64,000 nt of DNA from Isoetes taiwanensis (GCA_021234155.1 JAJEKV010000004.1:31432678-31496677); one strand, 5' to 3'; shown: positions 33,107-48,690, counted from the stretch's first letter. Made by a program: numbers and translations. The notes: a model not told the origin generated them from the sequence alone.

Positions 33107-33329
33107 ACCAATGGCTCGCAGCAAAAGCCTGCTTTTGTGTGTGTGGTGCATAATGGTCAGCAACGATGGCACCATGACAAAGCCTCTTTTTGTGTGTGTA
33201 GTGCGTAATGGGCAACAACCGATGGCTCCTGACAAAAAAGCCTTTTTTGTGCGTGTGGTCGTAGTAATTGACAACCAATGGCTCCGCAATAAAGCCCTCT
33301 TTTGTGTGTGTGGTGCATAATGGAGCACG
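33107..33329. repeat. Four tandem copies of a 56-bp unit
   Basis: Units start ACCAATGG/AACGATGG/ACCGATGG/ACCAATGG at 33107, 33162, 33218 and 33274. Each has CTTTTTGTGTGTGTGGTGCATAATGG-like sequence in the middle. The period is not a multiple of three, so the open frames on both strands across it are artefacts of repetition. Confidence 0.85.
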
Positions 33330-36692
<3,363 letters not shown>

Positions 36693-38305
36693 CAATTATA
36701 GCTCCTGTTATTGGGACACTTTAGACGTCAGATAATCTGATCTGTTATAGACATCATGTTTCCTCCATCCCATACATGAAATTAACGTAGAGGAAACGAA
36801 ACTTTTGTTGTCTCTCTTCTTTTCATTTTATGGTCAATTGATCTACTGAATCATCAATCCTTTCATGCTCAATAGAATAGGTGCATCTTTTATAAGCATT
36901 CTATGGTTCTGGAGTAAAGTAAAAGGCCTTGGTGCGGTTTCTGTCACTATTTTTTTAAATTAAGGTAATGGTATGTTGGGCTGAACTGCCATCCATTAAG
37001 TAGATGGCTGAGATCAATTCACATGTACCAGATGGGGGCATCTGTCATCGTTAAAAGAGGTTTAAAATGGAACCAAAAGCTACCTTGAATGATGCATTAC
37101 ATTGGTTGCATTGGAGATTATTTGCTATTATTTTAAGATACTGTTGGAATTATGTTGAAAGGTAAGGTTATTGGTCAAAAAAACACGAAATGGCATTTCA
37201 AGGGTTTATGGGATTTGTTTTAGGATAGAATATAGGCAGATTGATCTCCGGCATATCGAACATCATTACTACATCAACATTTAACATCTCTTGACAAAAA
37301 TTCGCCACTTTCTAAGGTCACTTCCCACACCCGCCGATGCAGACAAAACAAAAAAAACCAAGCTCCTAGCTCAAGGAACCATAAATTTGAAGGAACCCAC
37401 GGCTATGGCATGTCACATAGGCAAAATTTGTCACCTGCCATCCTACGCATGCTTAGATCACGCCATAGCACCCATCACCCTCTTGGGCCCTGGACATCCC
37501 AGAAGATTTAGTGAGATTTTTTGCGCAGAGCCCTGCGGTGCGTAAAATCAGGCGCAATAGCATTTTAAATCTGAAGATCGTAATATTTTTACTTTCGGAA
37601 ACCCCAATTCCAGGCCTGTGGCTTTGAATCTTGAAGCTGATTCTTGCTCAAGCAGTTACAAATCACAATGCAGTGTGGTGCCCTCACAATAACGCCATGG
37701 TGACCACAAACCCCAAATCAGGATAAGAAACCCCAAAGCCCGACTATGTGTAGCTCAAATCCCAAATCCGGTAGTTTCCCTTGGCTAGCTCAGAACCAGA
37801 TTCCTTTTCCATGCAGTCAGTGGCCCGAGACTCCATTGGTATTCTGACCCATGAAACCATAGGCGCCCCTTCTGCTCATTTACTTTCTTGGAAAAGAAAG
37901 CTGACTTCAGCAATTGCCAACCATATGGCAACAACAGAAGCTTATGACAGGTTCGAGGTGAAATTAGACATCTAAATGCCAACAAAATTTGCTCAAATGC
38001 ATAAAATATCACGGTTTCCCATACTCTACACGGCCAAATCTTACTCCACACCATTTGCATTCCTAAATACAAAACAAAAAGCGGGAAGTTTGCTTAGTGC
38101 GTAGGCACTTTTTCCACGCTAATGCATAAAAATAGAAGATTTATTAAAATTGTATACAATATCTGACACCATTTAGCGACTCGAGGTAAAAATAGAACAT
38201 ACAAATTTAGACTTCTTTTCCAGCTGTACGCTGGTAGTAAATCAAATGTAACACCGCTCAAAATACCTAATTAAACGTAGAAAAAATTATTGCAGTTATA
38301 TATTG
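36693..38305. other. 3' flank of the ubiquitin-RUB gene; no further gene
   Basis: Holds the 3' UTR of the fusion gene in its first few hundred bases. A plus frame at 37291-37545 (84 codons) is unrecognised. Confidence 0.4.
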
Positions 38306-38399
38306 AATAAGACTAGGTCTTATTTTCACAGTAGTGGAATAAAATAAGACTATTTGGTATCCAAACCTATTAGGGCTAAAATAAGACATGTCTTATTTT
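38306..38399. repeat. AATAAGAC palindrome cluster (MITE-like)
   Basis: A perfect 22-bp palindrome AAAATAAGACATGTCTTATTTT occupies 38378-38399. AATAAGAC-TAG-GTCTTATT is at 38306-38324, AAAATAAGAC at 38341, and TTTGG-TAT-CCAAA at 38353-38365. Such AATAAG-rich dyads are typical of small non-autonomous DNA transposons in plants. Full terminal repeats and a target duplication were not found. Confidence 0.5.
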
Positions 38400-41300
38400 T
38401 CTGAAGAGGAAGTTTGTCACGGTGACCAAGGCAGCCCGCATTTTGTCCTTTTTAGTTGTTTTATTGAGAAACCATCCAATGTTGAAGCTTTTTGGGGTCT
38501 CCACATCTTTTATAAAGCTTCTTCTCATGCACTTATGATATCATTCTCCTGAAAGAGAATGGACATATGTTGTATGAGAGTTCTTACGAACTTACCATCA
38601 TCCGATATACTTTAGTTGTAGCTACATCACTTAGCATCTGTCATACTTAAAGGTTGATCTTCATCTTCGTATAGCGGCTGAGCTCTAGCTATGGCACATT
38701 GACACCTTCACTTAGTGCAGTCCATTGTGTGTTCCTTATGCGTAAATGCCAGCGGGGCAAAATTTATTATGAATGCCACACATTTCAAATCTTACGCATT
38801 TTATACCTAAAGCGATGCTCGAATCACATGTCCAACATTAAAATCGACCCGTGAGATACATATGAACTGTCATTTTGAAAGCCGATTACCCGACCTCGGG
38901 AAAGCATTGATAAAAATTTAATGTAAACAATCTTATGTTACAGAATTTGATCAAAATTTGAAATTCAAGGCCTCTCCTAGTAAGGGAGAGGCCTTCTAAA
39001 TAATCATCGAGAACGTATAAAAGCTGGTTGGAAGCGAAACCGGGGAGGGAGGATTCGACACTCAGTCACAGTAGAAACTAGAGTGAACAAAAGCATCTCT
39101 ATACTTAAAATTGATCAATTCTGGCTTTCTCTTTTGGCAAAAGGGAGCTCCAAAGTAATGCACTACAATTGCCTTCTAAAACAACCAACGATTGCTTGCC
39201 ACTAGAAGTGTTAGGCATGAGCAAAGGAAGCAGCGGCACCTCTAAGAATGTCAGAGTGAAATACTAATTCTTTACTAGCTACAAAAGCTCGAAAAAGATC
39301 GATTGGGATACTCTGGCGCTCTATACAAAGCCCCAATGCTTGGTCGGTAGCAAATGGAAGCTTTAGTGCCGCATTCTTAGGCTTTATTGCATGTTGGTAT
39401 TTGCAATTAACATTTGGCATTAAACAACAACCATTGAAATATCCTTTAAGACATTTTATATATGAACCATGAGATGAATCAAATATTTAACTTAAATATA
39501 GTAAGAAAATTGTTGTGCTTTGACAATTCCTTTTTGTACTTCTTAAGGCTTTGTCGCGGTCCATTCATTCATAAGATTAGCATGCCATTGTCCATCTTAG
39601 GGATATATTTGTGTTTGAAGAGATCTCATTATTTAAAACCTCTTGGACGGACATTATACCAATCGCGCTCCAAATGGTTGTCTTCTGGAATTCAATTATA
39701 CTCTTATTATTAACGATTTATTAATGCTGATTTGCTCTTTAATAATAAAAGAAAATAAAAACAAAGAAATTAGAAAGATTTTATTACCGGGCACATTAAA
39801 CTGACATTAAACTTACTGCAAGCCTCCTAGTTGCTTAACATGTACCTATTGTTATAGAGCATTACCCAAAATTTTTGATTCATTGCCATCTTAGGTGATG
39901 TAAAATAAACTCACGATGTCGACACCAGCCCCATTGATTTTCTTCTCTGTTGGGGAACGCTTGATCTCTGATTAGTTTTATTTCACCCGGAAGTTGTGTA
40001 GTCTCTTATTGTTTTATTTCATGGAAGTTGGTAACATGACTCCTTAATATCTGCAAATTTCAGCTAGCACTAGGTGAACCCCCTCCGGATTGAATCATCT
40101 CTCTGTTGTGGCTCTTCACTACTTGGTAAAAATGAAGCTTCCTGCTTGCCTTGGGGCTTTTGGACTGATTGATACTTCTTTCTTAATTAAGATTCTTTCA
40201 TTTTTAGCCAAGTTCATGAACAAAATAATAGAGTTGTTGGATTTGTAAAAGAACTAGCGGTATTTTCTTCGATGATGTAGTGGCCGGAGTAAAGATCTTG
40301 AGACTCCACCATGAGGTGGTGAAAAAGACACCCTAAATTGTCCCATTGAAACTTTTACCCCTTACTTGGAAAGAGTCAATATTGGAAATAGCGATAGTGC
40401 AGAAATGTCTTAGCCATCAAGCAGTTTTGAAATTTTCTTTTGAAAACGACTCTGCACCCATGGATTTCCGCCCTAATCGAGATTTAAAATGGGTATGTTT
40501 CCTACCCCTTTAACGATGCAGATCGCGGCCTCTTTGTGGCTGATGGTAATATGCCTTACATGTTCTTTGATTAAATTTCCCCATCTTCATAATTTTTTGA
40601 AGCAAAACTCTGGCTGCTGATTTTTCGGCCACACCCATTTCACACTGGAATCGCACACCGTGGTCTTCCGCAAGGCGATACAGGACAAAACATAAGTTAA
40701 AACATAAGTTCTGTCCATTGTTTTGTTGTATCATTTAGTCATCATTTGCTTTGCTACAAATTAGGAAGCAAGAGATATGGATAATACCACCAATACTACA
40801 TGTTAACTTCAGCGGTGTTGTAGTCCTTGTTTGAGGGCTGCTGATATTTTTGAAATGCTCATAACCAATGCTTTTTGTCACAGAAACTAATTTCAATTTG
40901 TTGGCTGAGTGCTTTCGAATATGGTTAGAGCTTTCAATTTGGGAGCCTCGATTTAGAGCCCTAGCTTATTACCACGATATCAAGATGTGTCGAGGAGATG
41001 CATATAAAATCTAACTATTATAATTAAAAAGCTGCTTAGATATTTGCAAGAAGCGGTTGTGGCATTCGACTGTGTCCTAATCTAGATCGGAGAAAAAGCA
41101 TTAGGCATGAAGCGTCCTTGGATTTTATTGCGGCGGGAACTACAGAACAACCGAACTTTTGCAAAAACCACTCTGCCTATCTCTGTCAGAAAAAATTCCA
41201 TCTGAGTTCAATAATGCACGATTCTAGCGGCTAGGTATACCTTCCCAATCGCTTGTCGTTTGATCAGGGTAACAGCCACTGAATGGGAGGCGACAACTCC

Positions 41301-42419
41301 CAGTAGTCAACCGCGAAATTTAAATAAGAAGAAAAGTGGACAAATGGGAAAGCACAACAAAAGCAGCCTCACAGTAGGACAAAAACTAGCAGGCAGCATC
41401 CACGGCTTGAGTAGATCTCTCGGAAACTCCACTTTCCTGTAGCCTCCAGAGCTATAGGCTAAGCTGAAGCCTTGGCTCCTCTCTTTTATGCTAAAACAAA
41501 GCATTCTCGGATCATTCGAACGCCCAGGACACCTTTAGTAATGATAAAAAAGAAAAAGCAGACTCTCCTTAATACACAAGAGTCCAGATAAAGGTGTAGA
41601 TAGCGTCACGGCAGAGGGCGTTACCCGAAAAGAGCTGAGGGCCAATGAGGGCCAATGAAATATAGAGGGTGATAGCATGCGAGACATTTTCATTAATTTT
41701 AATGAGAGAATTAGCGTCAGGGGCGAAACCTCTGTGCAACACAGTGGGGTTTCTTTAGCCCAGCTAGGTGGGGGCAGCAGGGTGAACTGCTAGTCATGGA
41801 ATAAGCGAGCCTTTGCAAAATCTTTAGCAAGAAGAAGCCCAGAAATTTAACCTTGCTTAAATTTGATCTTGCTTTGTAGAAGCGCCACCCAGAATCCATT
41901 TACATTCAAGAAGCCTTGCTTTCCAGAAGCCCAAGCGCTTTAGAGGTAGAAGCAGGGAGAAAGAAGGGTCTTATTTGGGAAGGATTGAAGAAAGGAGTTG
42001 GCTGGAAGAATCTTGGTAGCTTGAGGCCGAGGGTTGTTTCTTTGGAGCTATGGCTAAGCGATGCTTGATGCACGGAAGCAAGGGCATTCACCATAATATT
42101 CTAGGATATTTATCTGAGAGAGACAAAAACTTGGGCCACAACCTCGATCAGCGGCTAAGATTAGATCTGGCACATGTAAACACGAGACGAGGCGTTAAGG
42201 ATAGATATGCAAAGCTTTCAAGTAGTGCACAAAGAAGAACCAGACAGGTTTAATTTGGACCAGAAAAAGAGAGAGAGAAAAAGAAAAAATATAAACACAA
42301 TTATTTTAACCACGGCATCACAACCAGACAGTATAAAAACAATTAATTTAACCACAGCATCACAATTCTGATATCTGCTTGTTTACTGAATTAGGTATAA
42401 AAAGCAACGAAAAGAACTG
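38400..42419. other. No gene recognised (4 kb)
   Basis: AT-rich intergenic DNA. A minus frame at 40510-40734 (VRFQCEMGVAEKSAARVLLQ, KIMKMGKFNQR) looks protein-like but is unrecognised. Around 40850-41000 there is leader-like text (GAGTGCTTTCGAATATGG, TTAGAGCTTTCAATTTGGGAG) recalling retrotransposon 5' regions. Confidence 0.4.
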
Positions 42420-42614
42420 TCAGCAACCCACAATACCGTCTAGAGTAAGTTTCGTGCATGGCTCAGACAGAAGTTTCTTCATCCTCGCGATTGCAGGGGA
42501 CTTCCACGACTTGCAAACTAGCACTGCACTTCGCAGCTGTCGTATATGAAGCTTGTCGATTATGAGTAACACTAGCTCATGAGGAAGCTCCAAATCATTC
42601 GACATAGCTAACAC
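42420..42614 (-). pseudogene. F-box domain fragment
   Basis: A 64-codon minus frame carries LELPHELVLLIIDKLHIRQL and RSAVLVCKSWKSPAIARMKKLL. This fits the F-box consensus (LP.ELV..I...L....L..A..VCK.W), the module through which F-box proteins bind SKP1 in SCF ubiquitin ligases. It starts at its own ATG, as N-terminal F-boxes do, but stops 20 codons after the domain and no substrate-recognition repeats follow. It could be a short F-box-only protein, a first exon, or a truncated copy. The last is favoured because no downstream exon is seen. Confidence 0.55.
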
Positions 42615-43163
42615 AACCCAACCGTGTTTTGACGAGAATTTGGGCGCACTACAAAGAAATTTCTTTCTAAGTAATCAATGGTCCTATTTTTGCTCTCAAC
42701 TATTATTGGTCACTATAACTTAGTGCTTTAAATTCTCTGTCTCCGTTGTTGACGGACATTACAACTAGCTCACATTTGCATAATTCGAAGAAAGAAACTA
42801 TATGGTTGACGTTTGCAAAGAATCCGTCAAAGCAACATGTTATAAGGCAGATATTCAGCTTTTTGGACAATTAAAACAGCAAACTGGAAATTTCCAGGGG
42901 CTTAAAAACAGCAAACTGGAAATTTCCAGGGGCTTCACTGATACACAATAGAGGTTTTCTGTTAAATATATACAAGAAAACTAAGAAAGCTTTTGACTGC
43001 CTCAAAATTCACTCTGCAGAGACTACTTAAATCTCTATGTCCTTAGTGGACGCGAAAGTACACCAAAGTAAGCCACATGGCAGATCAAATAATATGCGAA
43101 CTCTTGAGCAATACCTATTCTAAATCCACCCAGCCTCAATGTCTAGCTTTCCCATAAACATCC
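42615..43163. other. Intergenic and 3' flank of the minus-strand gene, with a 32-bp duplication
   Basis: AAAACAGCAAACTGGAAATT at 42873 repeats at 42905 (period 32). Each copy contains the palindrome TGGAAATTTCCA. Confidence 0.6.
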
Positions 43164-46100
43164 CTACAGAGCACCTGCTGAAGCAACCTTTTCGGTCTCT
43201 GTTGAGTTTTCTTCTTGTTCCTTTGCTATGGTAGCGGCCTTTGCCTTCTCTGCTTCTTGTCTTTCTTTTTCCTCCTTTTCTTCTGCTGCCTTCTGTATCT
43301 CTAGCATTTGATGCAAATCAGAAGTTGATGATGGCTTGTCCCTGTTAGTCTTTGGCCCTCTCCATCTCCATAGCTCCATGAGAGGAGGGATTTGATTGAT
43401 TAGCATCGTTCTGCGCCAACGGCCTTTCAGCTTCTCTTGATGCCACAATTTCGCTTGCAGCTGCTCAATTGGCTCTTTCTTTGGCCAAAAGTAAAATGGA
43501 CTTAAAATGTTCATACCTGTTTCTGGTGTTACCTCATTTATGCCAGTCCCCAAATATCTTTCCAATACCAAGAATCTTAACATTAACCTGGTCCTCTCAA
43601 CGAGTCTAATTGGCTGAGGTTTCTGCAAGAAAATCATGGTAACTATTAATACAACAAACAAAGGCAAATTCCTTACATTCTTTTGGAATTAAATACAAAT
43701 GGATGCAAGCAAGCTTCAGACACTTTTCAGCCAATGACAGGTCTGGTGTGGCATTCATTATAATGCCATTTCTGAATGTACTTGACCATAATCATGATAT
43801 AATCAAGAGAACCACATTTCTCATTACATTTGGTAGGAAATTAAGATTAGCAAAGGCATGATCTTCTAATTGTAGAAAACTATCTATCAGAATTCAAAAA
43901 CTTCATGACACTTACACTAGGTTTCTCTGGAAATAGGCTCGGATCGAACTTTTTGTGTGGATCCTTGTCATCCCCTTCGTCCTTCAAAAAGCTCAAGTCC
44001 AAACTTTTATTAGGATATGTCTGCATGTCATTATTCCTGAAAGGCTTCCTCCGAGGAAGATCATTATTCCTAAATGGCTTGGGTCTCGGAAGATCAGGAT
44101 TTCGAGGTGCAGGATAATCTTTTGTATGAATAAAGTTCCCTGGGTTCTTCACAATCAGCTCACCTGTGGGAGGAGGTAAGTTGCTTAATGGGCCATCATT
44201 GCTTGATGGAGGTGGAAAACCTGGAATTGGACCTCCGGGGAAAGTTGCTTTTGATGAAGACACAAAATTTCCTGGGTTTTTCACTTTGAACTCTCCATCC
44301 TTAAAGCCCATATCACTGCTTGATGATGGAGAAGGGAAACCTGGTATTGGACCTCCTGGAAAAGTTGCTTTTGATGAAGAAACAAAGTTTCCAGGGTTTT
44401 TCACCTTGATACCACCACTATCATTGCCTGACGGAAAGCCAGGTATTGGGCCGCCTGGAAAAGTTGCTTTTGATGAAGAAACAAAGTTATCTGGGTTCTT
44501 CACTTTGAAGCCACCATCACTGCTCGGAGGTGGAAACCCTGGTATTGGGCCTCCTGGAAAGGTTGCTTTTGACGAAGAAACAAAATTTCCTGGATTTTTC
44601 ACTTTGATACCTCCGCTATCATCAACAGGTGGAAAACCCGGTATTGGACCTCCTGGAAATGTTGCTTTTGAATTTGTCACAAAGTTTTCAGGGTTTTTCA
44701 CCTTAAACCCCCCATCACTTGGAGGGGGAAAGCCTGGAATTGGTCCCCCTGGAAAGGTGGCTTTAGATGAAGAAACAAAGTTATCTGGATTTCTCACCTT
44801 AATACCCCCCTCACTTGGAGGTGGAAACCCTGGAATTGGACCTCCAGGAAATGTAGTTTTTGATCCTTTAGATGAATACACAAAGTTCTCTGGGTTTCTC
44901 ACCTTAATACCCTCGCCATCAATACTTGAAGGAAACCCTGGTATTGGACCTCCTGGAAATGTAGCTTTGGATGAAGAAACAAAATTGTCTGGCCTGTTAA
45001 CAGTGAAATCATTATTAGGTCTCTGTGAGAAATTTCCAGGGCCACGAGGCCCTGATGGTGGTGGTGGTCTTGGTGGAGAAAAATTACTGCCAGGGGGTGA
45101 AGGATTATAGTTTGCAGAGTTTCCTGGTCCTCCATAACTACCAGGAGATGGAGGACCATAGTTTCCAGTATTTTGTGAAGCAAAGTTACTAGTAGGAGGT
45201 GGCGCATTATAGTTTGCAGAATTTCCTGGTCCACCATAATTACCAGGAGGTGGAGGACCATAGTTTCCAGGATTTTGTGAAGCAAAATTACTACTCAAAG
45301 GTGGCGCATTATAGTTTGAAGAAGTCCCTGGTCCACTTGGAGCACCATAGTTTCCAGGATTTTGTGAAGCAAAATTACTATTCGGAGGTGGCACATTATA
45401 GTTTGCAGAATTACCTGGTCCACCTGGAGCACCATAGTTTCCAGGACTTTGTGAAGAAAAATTGCTACTAGAAGGTGAAGCATTTTGATTTGCAGAATTT
45501 CCAAAATTACCAGGACGTGGAGCACCATAGTTTGCAGGATTTTGTGAAGCAAAATTATTACCAGGGCTATTGTAGCCTCCAGAATTTCCTGGGCCTCCAG
45601 GTGGAGAACCATAGGTTGAAGGACTTCCTGAACCTCCAAAATTGCCAGAAGAGGGAGGTCCATATCCTGGATTTCCTGGAGAAGGTCCATTTGATGGAGC
45701 AGAACTTCCTGGAGGAGGAGGAGGTGCAAAACTATTTTCCTGGCGAGGACCTCCATAGCCACCAGGACCTCCAAAGGGACCTCTTTCTGGATTTGAATAC
45801 CCTCCTGGACCTGTTGAACTACTGGAAGGAGGCTGAGGATAACCTCCAGGCCCTCCTGGAGAGCCTCCTGGGCCTCTTGGAGCATACCCTTCTGGCCTAT
45901 TCGGGTTAAAAGGTTGACCATATCCATCTGCCCTATTTGGATTAAAATCTGGATGAGGAGGCATGCGATTACCTGGCCCAGGAGGAGCTCTTGGAGGAGG
46001 CCTGTAAACATCTCTTCCCATTCTGCCTCCTGCTGGTGGTGGAGGAGGATTTTGGCGATTATAGTCATATGGGCTGCTGCCTTAACTGGTTTGAATCCCA

Positions 46101-46287
46101 TTTGGAAGCAGACATGCACAGGGGTGTAGAGAAACAGGCCTACAGGACTTAGTTGGCATCGTCGAAATGCGAAGGATGAAGGAATGCGTAGAGTTGTGCA
46201 AAGAAGCTTAGCCGAGGGCGCCATGGTTGGTGCTAGCGCCATCTTACCTGCGCTAGTCATGGCGCAGACTGAAGTTGAGGCTGCCAT
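43164..46287 (-). CDS. Plastid-targeted Pro/Gly-rich repeat protein with PSRP3/Ycf65-like C-terminus
   Basis: The C-terminal exon is 43622-43164 and the long exon runs from 46287 to 43916. A 293-bp intron (AGT|GTAAGT ... TTCTTGCAG) joins them in phase 0. The N-terminus (MAASTSVCAM...) is Ala/Ser/Thr-rich with few acids, as in chloroplast transit peptides. The middle (about 700 residues) has NYGAP/SNFASQNPGN units, then eight TFPGGPIPGFP cores linked by KVKNP.NFVSSSKA. The last exon encodes LMLRFLVLERYLGTGINEV, LSPFYFWPKKEPIEQLQAKL and MLINQIPPLMELW. This matches the PSRP3/Ycf65 pattern of a plastid small-ribosomal-subunit protein, followed by a charged Glu/Lys/Ala tail. A 1-nt loss near 46070 puts the transit peptide and body out of frame. 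It is either a mutation, a sequence error, or evidence for initiation at ATG 46021. Ribosomal function is inferred. Confidence 0.65.
44190..45620 (-). repeat. Coding minisatellites of the Pro/Gly-rich protein
   Basis: About 90-bp repeats in two blocks. One encodes eight FPGGPIPGFP..(10-20)..KVKNP.NFVSSSKA units (about 44200-44990). The other encodes five or six SNFASQNPGNYG.P..GNSANYN units (about 45110-45560). Biased composition keeps other frames open too, so the opposite-strand open frames here are not genes. Confidence 0.85.
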
Positions 46288-46349
46288 AGCCACGGGATAG
46301 GGAGAGAATGAGGATATGGTCCCTTTTTTTTCCAAAAGAAAATTCTCTC

Positions 46350-46371
46350 TAGGGTTTAGGGGCAGGGTTTA
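46350..46371 (-). promoter_or_regulatory. Two telo-box-like motifs upstream of the PSRP3-like gene
   Basis: On the minus strand CCTAAACCCTAGAG (ending near 46350) and CTTAAACCCTG lie 60-85 bp before ATG 46287. AAACCCTA telo-boxes are known in plant promoters and leaders of ribosomal-protein and translation genes. This supports a translation-related role for the gene. Confidence 0.55.
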
Positions 46372-46446
46372 AGGTTTGGATAATGAATATGCCCGGTACA
46401 TGCAAACGAAATTTTAACCACCGTCAAAATTTTCGGTGCATTTATT

Positions 46447-46545
46447 GACTCGTAGATTGGCTTCTATTTTGCAAGTCGAATACCAAAAATGGGGTATTCG
46501 ACTCATAGATTTGCATATAAATTACGTAAGTCGAATACGCAGGCA
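46447..46545. repeat. 53-bp tandem repeat with an 11-bp-arm hairpin
   Basis: GACTCGTAGATTGGC at 46447 recurs as GACTCATAGATTTGC at 46500. Each copy carries AAGTCGAATAC downstream. AGTCGAATACC (46474-46484) is perfectly inverted as GGTATTCGACT (46493-46503). Confidence 0.75.
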
Positions 46546-46550
46546 AAATC

Positions 46551-47827
46551 AGGTTCGAAAGGCTCCAGAAATGGAAGTTTGTTTCGCCATGTCATCAATC
46601 CGGCTAGGGAGTGATGATCTCCCAGTAGCATGGAGATGCCAGAATTCAATTTTCAAAAAAGAGGAATGCAATTTCTTGTTTTTATGGCAGGTTCTTGAGT
46701 ATCAATTTATGTTATGCCCCAAAATTCTTTGGGCTTCAGTGGATCTCGTTGCAACATATGCAGCTGAATTTGAGCCCGAGATTTTTTGAGAAGATGCAGT
46801 CAGAGGAGATGTTTGCTCTTTTTAGTTTACAATTTGCAATCTTATATATCGAAGCATTGATGTGGGCGAGGAGATAACAATAATTTCATTACTTAAGTAA
46901 AAGTTAATAATACGTAGAAAGTACTTACTTGAGACAATCTCATCTCAATTGAAAGTAGAAGAATGAATTTAATTTCTCTAATATGTATTAATGATTGCAA
47001 GAAAGCATATAATTGTGTATCTCCAAACACTTTGCATGGAGGAGAAAATTATGTCGTGAAAAAAGATTCGAGGAGGAAAGGAAGGCTGAAAATGAAACCT
47101 TTGCTACAATGTCAGATAAGAAAGGGTGTGCACTAGGTATGGCTCACAAGCTTATGTAGCCAGTTGTAAGGATTACATCAACTGAGGTATGTTCTAGCTT
47201 ACATCAGGATGATGATAGAAGAGGTAGTTTCGGGGGCTGCCTGAAGCTTCACGATTTCACATGATTGGATATAAGGAATTCCAATGTGTGTAGGCATGTT
47301 TTATTAATGTTAGAATTACCTTGAGTAAGAAAGATCTTGAGGACTCGAGAGCGTCCAATCAAGCAAGAGCATCAACTATGATGATAAGGTACATTAATAT
47401 TTATGCCAATGAGAGTACTTGTTAGCAAGAGCTCTAGGAGGAAAACATGCATGTGGCTATAGACAAGGAAATGGGGTTTGGAGGGCCATGGTCCATATTT
47501 AAGAAGAAAGCGAATGGATAAGGTATGTGATAGAAGGCAGCGAAAAGGTTTATGACTTACGGGTCTCGAAACTAGAGTTTCTCGAACAAAAGACAAGTTC
47601 TCAAGTTGAGAGTGAGTAATGGAGAGAAATTGTTGAAACCTCATTTTGTTACATGCAATACACTTTTGGAAAAGTCTGGATATTCTTTTTGCTTGCAAGA
47701 TTTTTGTGGACTTAAACTTTGTCTTTGAATGATGTATATTTGAAGCTTAGTCTTTTGGTTGTGTAGTAGTTAAATTTATTTAGTCTTTAAAATTACTTAA
47801 GCTGGACTGATTTCTAAGTTATAGGTA
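46551..47827. other. No gene recognised
   Basis: The plus frame 46436-46789 (117 codons) overlaps the tandem repeat and has no recognised motif. The rest is AT-rich. Confidence 0.4.
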
Positions 47828-48690
47828 ATGTTCTACAAAAGATTCAAACGCCAATATCCAAGTATGAAGATTGGGGAACGCGTTGTTGAAGGCTATAAAA
47901 CTTTAAGTTTATGGGAGGCTCAAGGAAAGGGAGACATCTTTAGCGTATTTATCACATGGTAGAATTTGTAAGAGCAAGCTTTGAGCAAGATGCGGCGAGA
48001 CTCTAAGTTGCATGGTTCTAATTGTACATGTAAGTGTGATGTTTGTGGATATGGACCAACTTGTGAAGCCTATAAGCATACGTTGAATAGTGTTAGTGAA
48101 ATGTGGAGGTCCATGGTATGCCCAAAGAAAGATACAACATGGTATAAAGCGAGTTGTTTGCAACTAGAATGTAGTGCTTGTGGTGAAATCTTTCAAAAAG
48201 AAATGTCCAAGGAGAGCAAACGTGTGAAGATGGATTGGAAAATTTTTGAAAGGTATTTATTTTAGTTACTTGGAAGTAAGCATTTTGAATCTCGATTTTT
48301 GCTTATGTTTATTTAATGTACCAATTTCTTCTTACGTTTTCATGTTGTCGAACTTGCACTATGTTTAGGTAGAAAGAAGCATATGCAAGGAGAATATTGG
48401 AAAAAGGTGGAAAACCAATTGTTAAGACTAAGGATGTCGCCAAGTGGTCTACAAGAATACATCATGCTTTGATTTTTTACTGACATCTTTGATCTTTGTC
48501 TTTAATAATTCATTCCACATAATTATATAGCGGATGGCGGCGGAAGCGATTCAAAGAATGCTAAGACATTTCCACAAGATATAGTCATCTCGGTTATTGA
48601 TTTGAGAATTCTGTTCAAAATCCGGCAAAAATTCAAACACTACATTGGATGAATGACCAATGTTCAATACTTTTTCATATCACACTAGAA
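47828..48690 (+). pseudogene. Second copy of transposase-like family 1
   Basis: From ATG 47828, FKRQYPSMKIGERVVEGYK matches FKDEHPEVKISVRMFELLK of the 4.6-kb gene. The Cys-rich block GSNCTCKCDVCGYG ... SEMWRSMVCPKKDTTWYKAS matches ANCTCSCGVC ... STIWRATVCDKEGEEWHSLD (48000-48200). After a gap with decayed frames, ENSVQNPAKIQTLHWMNDQ matches ENYTLQPLREVQSEHWNNDQ near 48610-48680. Two in-frame stops (TAG and TAA between 47945 and 47965) and frameshifts make it a pseudogene. The copy confirms which residues of the family are conserved. The later SDGC and HGKGEHDG motifs were not found here. Confidence 0.65.

Noticed and set aside
33107-33329. CRISPR-like array
   Set aside because: Units are contiguous with no unique spacers and the context is a plant nuclear genome.
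44166-45471. Long plus-strand frames opposite the Pro/Gly-rich gene
   Set aside because: They mirror the coding minisatellites; the minus strand has the splice sites, leader and C-terminal domain.
45295-46000. Continuation of the leader frame through the repeat region as a 346-codon protein
   Set aside because: Its Gln/Leu/His-rich sequence is the shifted reading of the repeats. The 713-codon frame keeps the repeat periodicity and splices in phase to the last exon.
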